64,000 nt of DNA, from the NCBI RefSeq assembly GCF_004138205.1, contig NZ_RXNQ01000007.1, positions 1 to 64,000 on the forward strand, in the 5' to 3' direction. The notes under the pieces were generated by a model. The model saw only the letters and a program-made list of their open reading frames with translations, was not told where the DNA came from and did no database searches. Made by a program: the position numbers and the translations under genes. The number at the start of each line of letters is the position of its first letter. Position 1 is the first letter of the stretch. This document shows positions 9,705-19,187 of this stretch, piece after piece. The stretch comes from Pedobacter sp. SYP-B3415 (GTDB taxonomy: Bacteria > Bacteroidota > Bacteroidia > Sphingobacteriales > Sphingobacteriaceae).

Positions 9705-10414
9705 CGTCCGGGTTCTTCAAGTAAGTCAATAAACTCAATTGCATCGGTCTCCATTTTCAGGATGATCTTTTCTATCATCATATTCAGCACATGGTAACCC
9801 ACGTAAGCAACGATACCTATGATCAGACCCGAAGCTGATGTTATCATCTTTGTATATAGACCGCCTGAAATTGTACCGATTTCGATTACGCCCTTAATAG
9901 ATACCTGGTGGAAGATTGAAATTACACCGATAATGGTTCCCACAAACCCAAGCATGGGTGCAATACCCGCAATGATTCCCAGAATACCTACGTTTTTCTC
10001 AAGCTTTGATACTTCCAGTTTACCAATATTTTCAATAGCGCCTTCAATATCCTTGATAGGCCTGCCTACGCGCAGAAGACCTTTCTGCAACATGCGGCCA
10101 AGTGGTGTGTTGCTGTTTTTGCATAACGCGATCGCTCCGTCGAGCCTTCCCGACAGGATGCTTTGTTTCACCTGCACCATCAGATTGGTTTCGTTCCGCG
10201 ATGCTTTGCGTATGGTGAGATAACGCTCGATAAAAATAACCAAACCGAGAAACGCAAGTATCCCGATCGGGATCATTACCCAACCGCCTTTGATGATCAG
10301 GTCAATAAAACGAAGCTCTTCAGGCGGAGCGGATAAAACATTTGGCGCTGCGCTCTGAGCGCTGTCTACGACCTGCTTCACGGTATCGGTGGCACCTTGC
10401 AAAAATGTAATCAT
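9701..10414 (-). CDS. exbB: ExbB/TolQ/MotA-type proton channel
   Basis: Polytopic inner-membrane protein of 237 residues and the stator-like partner of ExbD. Three hydrophobic segments are visible: around residues 45-65 (GGWVMIPIGILAFLGLVIFIERY), 145-165 (GIIAGIAPMLGFVGTIIGVI) and 190-212. The block GIAPMLGFVGTIIG is the MotA/TolQ/ExbB signature. It lies 8 bp after the SPOR-domain gene and overlaps exbD, so this is one transcription unit. Confidence 0.93.
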   Translation of the reverse strand: MITFLQGATDTVKQVVDSAQSAAPNVLSAPPEELRFIDLIIKGGWVMIPIGILAFLGLVIFIERYLTIRKASRNETNLMVQVKQSILSGRLDGAIALCKNSNTPLGRMLQKGLLRVGRPIKDIEGAIENIGKLEVSKLEKNVGILGIIAGIAPMLGFVGTIIGVISIFHQVSIKGVIEIGTISGGLYTKMITSASGLIIGIVAYVGYHVLNMMIEKIILKMETDAIEFIDLLEEPGR

Positions 10415-10422
10415 GTGTTAAA

Positions 10423-11772
10423 TTAATTTGGTTTTTTTGTGTGTACATAGGCCCCGTTACTGCCTGATTTTTTACGCAGCGCGGGTAGGTTTTGTTCTGC
10501 TTCTGCATAGGATTTGAAAGACCCTATGCTTATATGGATCATCGGTCCGCCGATCTCAACAATATGGGCTTTAACACCGCGTTGTTTCATTTGCTGAATA
10601 AAGGCGGCTGCTTTTTTTTCAGTTTGCCAAGCTGAGGCAATGACCTCGTAACTTGGCTGTCCATTTGATTTGACGGTCTTTACCGTATCCTGCTTTGGTT
10701 TTACCGGAGCGGAAGCGGATGGTTTTTTGATTGCTCCCGTATCTTTTTGTACACTGACAGTATCCCGTGGAATGCTGTCTGTGACCGGCGGTAAAGCGGG
10801 TCTGCTCATTTCGCTTGTCGTTTCGGCTGGCCTGTTCAGGCCGAACCATTCGGGTTTTAGAAAATAAGCAGCAGCAAGGGCTGCAAGAACAATCAGGATT
10901 CCGATCAGGATTTTCATACCGGTTGATATGCCCTTACGGTCCTCGGTATAAACCGGCGGTGCAGCTGGCGGCTCTGTGATCTCGGTTGGTTCTACTTTGT
11001 CAAAGACCCAGGCTTTTTTCGGTAACTCCTGGTCGCCGGCAGTTGTCGCCGTATTTTGTTCCTGAGGCCCGGCCGTAGCTGGAATCTCGTTTACCGTAGG
11101 CATACTGCTACCTGTTGCTACAGGAACGGCTTCGTCTTTACCGTCATGCTGATCAGTTACCGCTGACGTGTCCGGCTTCGTTTCCGGCTCATCAGCTTCG
11201 GCAGCGGCCTCTGTCGGTAATTCATCGTTACCTTCGGTGACAGCTTCCTCACCAGTCTTTACATCGATCGATTCGACCACAGGGTCGGTCTCTTCCGAAT
11301 TGTCGGCGGCCTGTAAGGCATCCTGCGGAGCAGAAGGCACCTCATCTCCGGCTGGTGTTTCAAACACTGTTTCTGCCATCGGCGGCAAGCCATAAAATTC
11401 TGAGGCAGTCGCGTCTGCATTGGCTTCGAAAACTATTTCGTTCCCGGCCATACGAAGAATGCCTAGTCCGGAAAGCACATACGCTCCCGAAGTATGAACA
11501 GCTTCTTTGACCTGCCGGGAAAATTCCCCGACGGCCTTCCGGGCGGAATCCTGGTCAAGTTGTCTTTCTGAAGCGAGGAGGCCGGGAAGCAGTTTATCTT
11601 CCTGGAGTTCCGGTACGAATGCAAGTACAGATGCCGGTGGAACAAACATGCGTTGGGCGGCATCATACCTTCCCGGAACTTTTCGTTTCAGAAATGTACC
11701 CAATCCGTCAACACCAACTTCTTTGTGGTGGTTGAGAAGGGAAGAAAGGTAAATGGTGAGATCCATGCGCAT
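10423..11772 (-). CDS. HU-CCDC81-like and SPOR domain membrane protein
   Basis: A 449-residue bitopic protein with two recognisable ends. Residues 1 to about 130 look like the bacterial HU/CCDC81 region (IYLSSLLNHHKEVGVDGLGTF and later VLSGLGILRMAG). A long acidic, proline/threonine-rich stretch follows. One membrane helix lies near residues 285-305 (MKILIGILIVLAALAAAYFL). A C-terminal SPOR domain (about 370-445) begins SYEVIASAWQTEKKAAAFIQQMKQRG. SPOR domains bind glycan strands lacking stem peptides, often at division sites, so the C-terminal half should sit in the periplasm on peptidoglycan. It lies between the barrel and exbB in the cluster, 8 bp before exbB. A second ATG two codons in is equally possible as the start. 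Confidence 0.82.
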   Translation of the reverse strand: MRMDLTIYLSSLLNHHKEVGVDGLGTFLKRKVPGRYDAAQRMFVPPASVLAFVPELQEDKLLPGLLASERQLDQDSARKAVGEFSRQVKEAVHTSGAYVLSGLGILRMAGNEIVFEANADATASEFYGLPPMAETVFETPAGDEVPSAPQDALQAADNSEETDPVVESIDVKTGEEAVTEGNDELPTEAAAEADEPETKPDTSAVTDQHDGKDEAVPVATGSSMPTVNEIPATAGPQEQNTATTAGDQELPKKAWVFDKVEPTEITEPPAAPPVYTEDRKGISTGMKILIGILIVLAALAAAYFLKPEWFGLNRPAETTSEMSRPALPPVTDSIPRDTVSVQKDTGAIKKPSASAPVKPKQDTVKTVKSNGQPSYEVIASAWQTEKKAAAFIQQMKQRGVKAHIVEIGGPMIHISIGSFKSYAEAEQNLPALRKKSGSNGAYVHTKKPN

Positions 11773-11803
11773 TAATCATTTGGGTTTGTACCGGCTTCGC
11801 TGT

Positions 11804-13507
11804 TTAAAACGAATAAGTCAGACCGCCAAAGATATTTAAACCGTTGTATTGATAGTAAAGAAATTTACTGTATTTGTTGTTCAAAAGGTTGTTTGCACGT
11901 GCAAAAACCGTGAACTGTTTATTGATCCTGTATTCTGCACCTGCACCGATGTCCGCAAATCCGCTGATGGTAACGGTTTGTTCGATCCCCGGATCGGGTA
12001 CTACATATTGTCCGGCAGGAACCGGCGCAGTTGTATAGATCTTCGCTTTGCTGTCATCCTGTACAGCCAGTGAAGCGTTGAAAGATATTTTATCAGTGAT
12101 ATTGTATAAAAAGTTTGAACTCAGGCGCATCTGCGGTTTGAACCATGCTGCACTTTCCGATGCCGGTTTGTAATTATCAAAATTCAGTTTTCCGGTCCAG
12201 CGCAGATCGTCACTAACCTGCACCGAAAGTTCGCCTTCAATGCCGGTAAGTTTCATGTTTCCGAAGTCATAGATCACATCAAAGCGGCTAAAGTCATCGA
12301 AATTGTTTACGAACAGGGGCATATCAGTAAGCGTTTTATGATAGAAGCGCGCTTTATAGCCAAAACCCGGACCGCCGGTGCCTTTGATGCCGCCGCTTAT
12401 GCTCATTTTTTCTACCGTATTCCTGATATTAATATTGGTATTTAACCAGGGATTTTCATCTGTAAAGTTCTTCAGCGAATTCCTGTTCACGTCGCCTTTA
12501 ACTTCGCCGAAGATCTGCAAATAGTCTGGAATCAGCGTAAAGTCTGCTGTAATGGCCGGGAAGAGGCGGGTGCTTTCGTATAAGCCGAATTCCTGTACAA
12601 AGTTGATTCCGGCTGTAATTTTCACACCATTCGCCTGCAGGCGTATGTACGGGTTTAATCGCAGGATGTTGTTTTTAACGCTGGTCAGTGCATCGCGTGT
12701 ACTTCCAAACTCACCGCCTGCTGCCAGCCCGAGATTGAAGCTGTTGATGCGTTTATTCACGTAACCGTTTAAAGTCAGGTAATTTTCTTTTGCCGCATAT
12801 TGATCTCCCCACAGGTAACCGTTCAATTTTACAGCATAACTGAGCGCATCTTCGTCTTCAGTAAATTTATTGATTACCTCGCCTTCAGCTTCAAAAAAAT
12901 TAAAGCGCTGTTTTGCCGGATCGGGATTGAGATCGACCGGGGCATCCGGATTAAACCCATAAAAGTTGAGGCCGTTTCGCTCAAAATTCAGGCGGCCGCT
13001 TACGGTTGCCATGTCAAGAATGGTGCGTCCGAAAACAGAAAGCTCCTGTTTGTCAAACCGCTGGCCGCGGATGGTACCGCCCTGTCCGAAATGGCGGAAA
13101 TAACCGCCAACCTGCAGTGCTTCGTCTTTTCCATTGGCTACGTAAGCTTCAAGCAGGGAAGTTGCGTTCATGCCAAAGCCTCCCTTTACATAGTTGTTGA
13201 CCAGCTCTGTAGCTTTTTCGTCTGCAACCTGCTGGGCCTGCAATTTCAAAATGTCGCTGTTTAGCTCGAGCTTGCGGTCTGTGAGGCTGTAGTTGAGCCT
13301 GGCTTTATAAGTTTTGACATCGTCGAGGTTCGGACTTCTGCGTAATTTAAATGCTTCAGCAAGAATAGGTTTATAGGGACGAACTACCTCAATCTCTTCT
13401 GCAACTACCTTTTTATCTTTATCATCTTCTTTTTTGTCCTGGGCTAGCGTAACCGCGCCCGTGGCCATAAGAAGCATTGTTGTATATAAGAACTTATTCG
13501 GTTTCAT
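11804..13507 (-). CDS. plug-less TonB-receptor-like outer-membrane barrel
   Basis: A 567-residue outer-membrane protein with a signal peptide ending ...GAVTLAQ. A charged N-terminal stretch (about 23-90) is followed by a long run of amphipathic beta strands. The C-terminal segment ANNLLNNKYSKF...YNGLNIFGGLTYSF is the classical end of TonB-dependent receptors, with the terminal aromatic residue needed for barrel insertion. A plug domain of normal size is not seen: the space before the strands is only about 90 residues, against about 150 or more in full receptors. It starts 6 bp after the TPR gene and precedes the SPOR/ExbBD/TonB genes. Its ligand is unknown, and a structural rather than transport role is possible. 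Confidence 0.8.
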   Translation of the reverse strand: MKPNKFLYTTMLLMATGAVTLAQDKKEDDKDKKVVAEEIEVVRPYKPILAEAFKLRRSPNLDDVKTYKARLNYSLTDRKLELNSDILKLQAQQVADEKATELVNNYVKGGFGMNATSLLEAYVANGKDEALQVGGYFRHFGQGGTIRGQRFDKQELSVFGRTILDMATVSGRLNFERNGLNFYGFNPDAPVDLNPDPAKQRFNFFEAEGEVINKFTEDEDALSYAVKLNGYLWGDQYAAKENYLTLNGYVNKRINSFNLGLAAGGEFGSTRDALTSVKNNILRLNPYIRLQANGVKITAGINFVQEFGLYESTRLFPAITADFTLIPDYLQIFGEVKGDVNRNSLKNFTDENPWLNTNINIRNTVEKMSISGGIKGTGGPGFGYKARFYHKTLTDMPLFVNNFDDFSRFDVIYDFGNMKLTGIEGELSVQVSDDLRWTGKLNFDNYKPASESAAWFKPQMRLSSNFLYNITDKISFNASLAVQDDSKAKIYTTAPVPAGQYVVPDPGIEQTVTISGFADIGAGAEYRINKQFTVFARANNLLNNKYSKFLYYQYNGLNIFGGLTYSF

Positions 13508-13513
13508 TTGGTG

Positions 13514-16500
13514 TTATTTGCGGTTTAACTCTTCCAGTTTCTGTTTTGCCGTAGGGATGATATCGTCTTTACCCTCGTAATTGTCAATTACGCTGAGCAG
13601 CGTGCTTTTCGCCTGCAGGTTATCTTTCAAAGCGACATAGTTGTCGGCAAGCAGGATAAAGGACTTTGCTACCCAGTAATCATGCGAAGGCATGTTATTG
13701 ATGACATCAAAACAGGTTTTCTGAGAGGTTTTGTAATCGTTCTTTTTGTATTGCAGCAGCGCAATATTGTATTTGGCTTCTGCCGCTGCAACTGTCTTGG
13801 TGACTTTGGTTACGTTTGTAAATGCTTTAAGGGCAGCTTCATTATCACCTTTGATAAGATAAGCTTTACCTTCATACAGGCCGGAACTGTTTTTTTCTTC
13901 TTCAGAGGCTTTTTCCGACTCCCTGATCAGCTTGACATATTTCAGCATATCATCTGCGGCATTCAGCGCATCGTAAGCTTTCAGCAGGTTATTGATGGCA
14001 TAATTGTAATGTGCTTTATAGTCGGAAGTCGTTTCCAGACGTTTCAGGTACACGATCGCCTCATTGTACTTTTTCTGGTCAAGATACAGGCGCGAGATAC
14101 TAAGTAACGAACGTTCAGTGTAATCGCTGGTCCAGTCGTTCAGAATAAATTCATAGTCGCTAACAGCTTCTTCCGGTCTTCCCATTTTAACAAGGGACTC
14201 TGCACGGATGAATTTCGCTTCCTTATCATGTATAGCTTTCGGGAACTTGTCAAAATAAGCATTTACTGCTTCGAAGGCGCCTTGTGCATTGCCCTGCAGA
14301 TATAGATTTTTCGCAGCCTGGAAGACGATGTTGTCCTGTTCAGCAGTAGAATAATTGCCGAGTGAGGTTGTGCCTGCGTACGACATAAAGCCGTTGGCAT
14401 CGCCACGGTCTACATAAATATTTTTGATAGATTCCAGCGCTGTTTTTGCTTCGTCGGTGCTTTCGTATTCACGGATTACCTTTTTGAAGGTTTCAAGCGC
14501 CGCATCGTCCTGGTCCTGGTTGTACTGAACGAGGCCAATGGTTACGAGGGCCCGGGGCACATAACTGCTCCGCGGGTATTTGGCGATAAGATCAATCAGG
14601 TCTGACTTGGATTTATCAAAATCGCCCTTGTTGAAATAGGTATATGCGGTTTCGAAACCAGCATCGTCCGCATAGTTGGAATTAGGAAATTGCTTTAGCA
14701 GGGACTGCATGGTCGCGATTTTTGCATCGTGCTGGTTCTCCAGCCCCTGGATCATACCGGTCTGAAAAATTGCGTAATCCTCACTTGAGTTTTTCCGGCT
14801 GATGATACGCCTGTAATAGGTCATCGCACTGCCGTAATTTTTGTTCACAAAATAGGCATCGGCCAGGCGGATGGTTGCATCGTCGATTGTCTTCTGGTCT
14901 TTGTCATTGCCATTCAGGAAACGTTCAAAGTAGGTAGCTGCTTTGCTGTATTTTTCATCTTCGAAAGCTGCGTATGCAAGCGCATAATTAGCAAAATTGT
15001 AGACGTTTGTCTTTTCTGCACCTGGCAGCTGCAGGAATTTCTCAAAAGTACTGACAGATTCGCCGTACTTGCGAAGCTCATACATGGCTTCTCCTTTCCA
15101 GTATGTAGACAGGGCGAGAATCTCATTATCTTCGGGAAACTTTTCCGAACGCAGGAACATTGATAATGCATTTGGGAACGCACGTTCGTTGTAAAATTCA
15201 AGTCCACGGAAATACGTTACTTTTTGATAGGCCTCGCGGGCAGCCGCGTTTTTATCCTGAATCGGTTCGAGAATATCGATCGCCGCCTGGTAATTTTTGT
15301 TCGTGAGCAGCACTTCGCCCAGCAGTGTTTTAGCTTCGTTTATCTTCCTCGAGCGTGGAAATTGTTTAATGAAACCCTGTACAGATTCAAGTGCCTGCTG
15401 ATGAAAATCAAGCTCATAACTTAATTTTGCATAGCTCAGCCAGGCTTCTTCCTGGATATTTTTGTCAAACTCAAGACGCGAGGAACGGAAAAAGGCACTT
15501 CTTGCTTTCGGCTTGTCGTTTAGCTCAACAAGTACCTTCCCAAGCGTATACATGCCATTCTGAAGATACACATCGTCGTTACTAAGTTTTTCCAGGGTAC
15601 TGGCAGACTGTCGATATTTCTTCAGCTGATAAAGTGTATAGCCATACTGGTAAACGAGCAGGTTATTCTGAACCTTGGGTTCGCGCGAAAAATAGGCTGC
15701 GAAATAAGGCTCTGCGCTTTTGAAGTCGTTTTTAGCAAAATAAGAAGCGGCAATGATACTTTGCATTTCTGCCTCGTATGTCTGCTTTGTTTGCTTCAGC
15801 ATGGGGATGGCATAGGCCAGCACATCGTCATACCGTTCATCCAGGTAATACATTGATGTAATGTAATATGGATAGCTGGCCTCGTAGGTTGGCGACCCCT
15901 TCAGTTTTTCAAAATTGCTAAGTGCCGTCTTGTACTCTTTGTTCAGGTAGTTGATGTACGCAAAATAATAAGTCGCACTTTCCTGATAAGGCGATTCAAC
16001 TTTTTTTACTGCCTCAAAAAGCGGCTCGGCCTTTTCGTAATTTTCTTCAAGGAAATAAGCGTATCCCTGCTTGAATTGATATTCAACACGTTGTTTTCGC
16101 GAGAGGGTAGAAGGGTCGGTCTTCTCGAACCACTCCAGCGCTTTCTTATAATTTTTCTGGTTGAAATAAGCTTTTCCAACATGGAAGTAAGCCAGTTTGG
16201 TGTTGGGATTAAGCGGATAATCGCGAATGAAATTTCTAAACAGGCTTTCTGCGTCATCATGATTCAACTCTAAGGCACAAACTGCCAGGTAAAATCGTGC
16301 GTTTTCTTTCAGCAGGCTGAGCTCGGCATTGCTGGTTTGCTGGGCGTTCGGTTTGTTACGAACCTGCTCAACGAGTTTGAACTGTTGTGCAGCTGAATTG
16401 TATTTTTCGTGTTCCAGAAGTTCAATTCCGGTCTGATAGTTTTTGTGCAGACTGACGAGTTCGCTAACTTGTCCGAAAGCATTCGAAAACGTACAGGCAA

Positions 16501-16534
16501 GCACCGGCAGAATATAAAAGTATCTTTTGTGCAT
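13514..16534 (-). CDS. large exported tetratricopeptide-repeat protein
   Basis: A 1006-residue protein with an N-terminal signal peptide (MHKRYFYILPVLACTFSNAFGQ). The rest is built almost wholly of degenerate TPR units of about 34 residues, recognised by recurring A.YF...Y..A...F patterns such as AYFNQKNYKKALEWFEK and AYFVNKNYGSAMTYYRRI. Such solenoids scaffold protein complexes, and periplasmic examples include CpoB and BamD. It is the first gene of the cluster and overlies the barrel gene by operon position (6 bp gap). No -7 box with perfect consensus was seen, only TATTTTAG upstream. The partner proteins are unknown; interaction with the neighbouring barrel is an inference. Confidence 0.85.
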   Translation of the reverse strand: MHKRYFYILPVLACTFSNAFGQVSELVSLHKNYQTGIELLEHEKYNSAAQQFKLVEQVRNKPNAQQTSNAELSLLKENARFYLAVCALELNHDDAESLFRNFIRDYPLNPNTKLAYFHVGKAYFNQKNYKKALEWFEKTDPSTLSRKQRVEYQFKQGYAYFLEENYEKAEPLFEAVKKVESPYQESATYYFAYINYLNKEYKTALSNFEKLKGSPTYEASYPYYITSMYYLDERYDDVLAYAIPMLKQTKQTYEAEMQSIIAASYFAKNDFKSAEPYFAAYFSREPKVQNNLLVYQYGYTLYQLKKYRQSASTLEKLSNDDVYLQNGMYTLGKVLVELNDKPKARSAFFRSSRLEFDKNIQEEAWLSYAKLSYELDFHQQALESVQGFIKQFPRSRKINEAKTLLGEVLLTNKNYQAAIDILEPIQDKNAAAREAYQKVTYFRGLEFYNERAFPNALSMFLRSEKFPEDNEILALSTYWKGEAMYELRKYGESVSTFEKFLQLPGAEKTNVYNFANYALAYAAFEDEKYSKAATYFERFLNGNDKDQKTIDDATIRLADAYFVNKNYGSAMTYYRRIISRKNSSEDYAIFQTGMIQGLENQHDAKIATMQSLLKQFPNSNYADDAGFETAYTYFNKGDFDKSKSDLIDLIAKYPRSSYVPRALVTIGLVQYNQDQDDAALETFKKVIREYESTDEAKTALESIKNIYVDRGDANGFMSYAGTTSLGNYSTAEQDNIVFQAAKNLYLQGNAQGAFEAVNAYFDKFPKAIHDKEAKFIRAESLVKMGRPEEAVSDYEFILNDWTSDYTERSLLSISRLYLDQKKYNEAIVYLKRLETTSDYKAHYNYAINNLLKAYDALNAADDMLKYVKLIRESEKASEEEKNSSGLYEGKAYLIKGDNEAALKAFTNVTKVTKTVAAAEAKYNIALLQYKKNDYKTSQKTCFDVINNMPSHDYWVAKSFILLADNYVALKDNLQAKSTLLSVIDNYEGKDDIIPTAKQKLEELNRK

Positions 16535-16708
16535 CAGGTTTCAGTTATGGTTGGTACTAAAATAAATCTTCGTTTCGTCTCTGTGCTTATAAGTAATTAA
16601 CAAATGTTAATAATGTGCTTATAACGCAGACCGCGATAAAATGGTATGAAAACCTTTTATGGGCAGAGAAAAGCGAGGGAATTGATAGATAACGTAAAAT
16701 TAGTTGTG

Positions 16709-17641
16709 TTATTCTTTCTGCGCAGCGAGCAGATAAAGAACGGCCATTCTGACGGCTACGCCATTTTCAACCTGGTCGAGAATGATTGACTGGCCGCTGT
16801 CAGCAACGTCGCTGGTGATTTCCACCCCGCGGTTAATTGGTCCCGGATGCATGATGATGATTTCTTTGTCGAGGCTCTGGAGCAATTTTTTATCAAGACC
16901 GTACATCATTGCGTATTCGCGCAGGGAAGGAAAGTATTTAATATCCTGCCGTTCGAGTTGGATGCGGAGCATATTTGCTACATCGCACCAATTAAGAGCT
17001 TTACGCAAATCATGTTCAACGCGCACGCCAAGGCTGCTTATATGTTTCGGAATCAGCGTGGTAGGCCCGCAGACCATCACCTCGGCACCCAGTTTCTGCA
17101 GACACAGAATGTTTGAGATCGCTACGCGCGAGTGGAGGATGTCGCCAACGATAACGACTTTTTTGCCACTTACCGTACCCAGCCGCTCCTGGATTGAGAA
17201 AGCATCAAGAAGCGCCTGTGTGGGGTGTTCGTGCGCGCCGTCTCCGGCGTTTACGATCTGAGCTTTGACATGTTTGCTGAGAAACACTCCCGCTCCGGGG
17301 TAGGGATGCCGCATGACGACCATGTCAACCTTCATCGACAGGATATTGTTCACGGTATCGATCAGCGTTTCACCTTTGCTTACCGAGCTTGATGAGGCAG
17401 CAAAATTGACAATGTCGGCTGACAATCTTTTTTCTGCCAGTTCAAACGAAAGTTTGGTCCGGGTCGAGTTTTCAAAGAAAATGTTGGCGATTGTGATGTC
17501 GCGCAGAGAAGGTACCTTTTTGATGGGTCTGTTGATAACCTCCTTAAAATTCCTGGCAGTATCAAGGATCAGGTCAATATCGTTTCGGTCAATGTATTTG
17601 ATGCCTAAAAGATGCCTGTTTGATAATCTGTCTGCTGCCAT
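16709..17641 (-). CDS. pyrB: aspartate carbamoyltransferase catalytic subunit
   Basis: Second step of pyrimidine synthesis, condensing carbamoyl phosphate with aspartate. The 310-residue length is normal for the catalytic chain. The carbamoyl phosphate loop FFENSTRTKLSFE (about residues 54-66), the SSSVSKGET segment and HEHPTQALLDAF are all present, as is the C-terminal HPGPINRGVEI. The start lies one base after the pyrR stop, so pyrR-pyrB is an operon. No pyrI regulatory subunit gene is adjacent. Dihydroorotase is encoded elsewhere in the window (55714-57048). Confidence 0.97.
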   Translation of the reverse strand: MAADRLSNRHLLGIKYIDRNDIDLILDTARNFKEVINRPIKKVPSLRDITIANIFFENSTRTKLSFELAEKRLSADIVNFAASSSSVSKGETLIDTVNNILSMKVDMVVMRHPYPGAGVFLSKHVKAQIVNAGDGAHEHPTQALLDAFSIQERLGTVSGKKVVIVGDILHSRVAISNILCLQKLGAEVMVCGPTTLIPKHISSLGVRVEHDLRKALNWCDVANMLRIQLERQDIKYFPSLREYAMMYGLDKKLLQSLDKEIIIMHPGPINRGVEITSDVADSGQSIILDQVENGVAVRMAVLYLLAAQKE

Positions 17642-17642
17642 T

Positions 17643-18191
17643 CTATTTTATGCTTTCTGAAATTAATACAATTTTATCTTCCTGATCGGTCTCGCTCCAG
17701 CTTACCCGCACCTGTTGATGGCCAACTGTGTCTACCCGGTGGCCGATATAATCTGGTTCGATTGGAAGTTGACGGGAGAACCTGCGGTCGATAAGAACCA
17801 GAAGTTCCACCTTTCGGGGTCTGCCATAAGCCAAAAGTGCGTCCATAGCAGCACGAATTGTACGGCCGGTCCATAGCACGTCGTCGATCAGAACGACCTT
17901 TTTATCTTCGATGATGAAATCTATGGAGTTACTGCTGGCAGTCACGATGCTGTCTTTCCGCCTGAAATCATCACGGAAAAATGTAATATCGAGATTCCCC
18001 TTGAGAATGTTTGTGTCAGGAAGGATTTGCTGCAGTTCAGATCTGATTCTGTCGGCAAAGTAGATGCCGCGGGGCTGGATGCCGATCAGTACGGTATCTT
18101 TAAAATCGTCATGATTTTCGATCAACTGGCGACAAAGGCGTTTGATGGTGATCTGGATTTTCTGGCCGTCAAGAAGTGTGCGCTTTTGCAT
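17643..18191 (-). CDS. pyrR: bifunctional pyrimidine operon regulator / uracil phosphoribosyltransferase PyrR
   Basis: A 182-residue PRTase-fold protein. The PRPP-binding loop VVLIDDVLWTGRTIRAAMDAL and the PyrR-type segments IGIQPRG and LVLIDR are visible. In Bacillus-type systems PyrR attenuates pyr operon transcription by binding leader RNA and also makes UMP from uracil. Here the promoter element at 18208-18215 leaves a leader of about ten bases, too short for a classical attenuator, so regulation by that route is doubtful. It is directly coupled to pyrB downstream. Confidence 0.95.
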   Translation of the reverse strand: MQKRTLLDGQKIQITIKRLCRQLIENHDDFKDTVLIGIQPRGIYFADRIRSELQQILPDTNILKGNLDITFFRDDFRRKDSIVTASSNSIDFIIEDKKVVLIDDVLWTGRTIRAAMDALLAYGRPRKVELLVLIDRRFSRQLPIEPDYIGHRVDTVGHQQVRVSWSETDQEDKIVLISESIK

Positions 18192-18207
18192 GTGTTGTTC
18201 CGTGGGG

Positions 18208-18215
18208 CAAATATA
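18208..18215 (-). promoter_or_regulatory. -7 promoter element of pyrR-pyrB
   Basis: It reads TATATTTG on the minus strand, a perfect TAnnTTTG match, and ends 16 bases before the pyrR ATG. Confidence 0.7.
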
Positions 18216-18274
18216 GAAAAATGTTTGAAGCAGGGGAAGGGCTCTGTTGCTTAAATTACCGGCATTTTACCAGG

Positions 18275-18742
18275 CTAGCGATGATCATCGTTAACTTCAA
18301 TCCAGTAGCCGTCGGGATCTTTAAAGTAAATCTGCTGCACCCCGTCAGTACGTTTTGTAATCCCGTTCTTTTCACCGGCCCAGCTTTCGAAACCAATCTT
18401 GCGCTGTTTGAGGTTAGCAATAAATGCGGTCATATCTGTGGTGCTGAAACAAAGGTGGCTGTTTTTATCATGATCGGTTTTGCCTTTCGCACCAGAAATA
18501 ATGTGGAGGTGTGCGAAGTCGCCAATACTGAACCAGGTGTGCCTGCCGTCATGAAAAGGCTCGGGAATGGTATCGAGTCCAATCACTTTCTGGTAAAATT
18601 CTGTGCTGACCTGCAGGTCGACAACATATTGCGCAACGTGATTAATTACTGTTTTCGGTTTTGCATTCATTTGTGCTGTGCTTATTGAAGGCTTCAGGGC
18701 CAACAGGCTGATAAAAGCAAAAATTGAAATTGTTATTTTCAT
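18275..18742 (-). CDS. exported VOC-family (glyoxalase-like) protein
   Basis: A 155-residue protein with a signal peptide (MKITISIFAFISLLALKPSISTAQ) and one vicinal-oxygen-chelate fold. Family landmarks: HVAQYVVDLQVSTEFYQKVIGLD at the start of the first module, HLCFSTTDM at the start of the second, and YFKDPDGYWIEV at the end, with His and Glu residues placed as metal ligands. VOC proteins include glyoxalase I, dioxygenases and fosfomycin resistance enzymes, so the reaction cannot be named. Export to the periplasm is less common for this fold. The gene is flanked downstream by pyrR and upstream by a 445-bp non-coding stretch at the edge of the T6SS cluster. Confidence 0.85.
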   Translation of the reverse strand: MKITISIFAFISLLALKPSISTAQMNAKPKTVINHVAQYVVDLQVSTEFYQKVIGLDTIPEPFHDGRHTWFSIGDFAHLHIISGAKGKTDHDKNSHLCFSTTDMTAFIANLKQRKIGFESWAGEKNGITKRTDGVQQIYFKDPDGYWIEVNDDHR

Positions 18743-19187
18743 ATGCTGGACTAGACAGACTAAGGTAGAAAAAACAGCACAGTATCGGAAGTTTTATTGT
18801 TGGAGAAGCAGCAGGGCGCTGCACCATTTATGTCGGGTGCACGTTGCGCCGACAAAACTTCAAACGAGCTGCAACTTTTTTTTGAACGCTTAACTATGTT
18901 ATCAGACCTCAAAGAGGCCGTCCTCCAAGTGGCGTTCCGCTTACCCAATCGTTAACCTATATTGCCCGAAAGCGCTCCGGAAAATTTGTCGCCGGTCTCG
19001 ACTTTGCATAGTGCTTTGTCGTAATACCGGCTTACTACACAAGCCAGACTGGTTAAAAGGTCACTGTCTGTCGGTAAATTCCTTAATGGATTTTTGGCAG
19101 ACTCCAATGGTTCCGTAAAATAAACTGCTTTAATAGGGTGATGGACTGTATTTGGCGTTGCTAATTTTGCATCAAAAAATATCTTCT
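18743..19187. other. intergenic stretch at the downstream edge of the T6SS effector cluster
   Basis: The region holds the VOC gene's upstream sequence, with TACCTTAG (a weak -7 match) about 20 bases before its ATG. It also holds an 80-codon stop-free minus-strand frame ending at 18952, described separately. No repeat, tRNA or transposase remnant was recognised. It marks a change from housekeeping to accessory genes. Confidence 0.5.

Noticed and set aside
17674-18191. pyr attenuator or PyrR-binding leader upstream of pyrR
   Set aside because: The -7 element leaves a leader of about ten bases, too short for an attenuator; no hairpin pair was seen.
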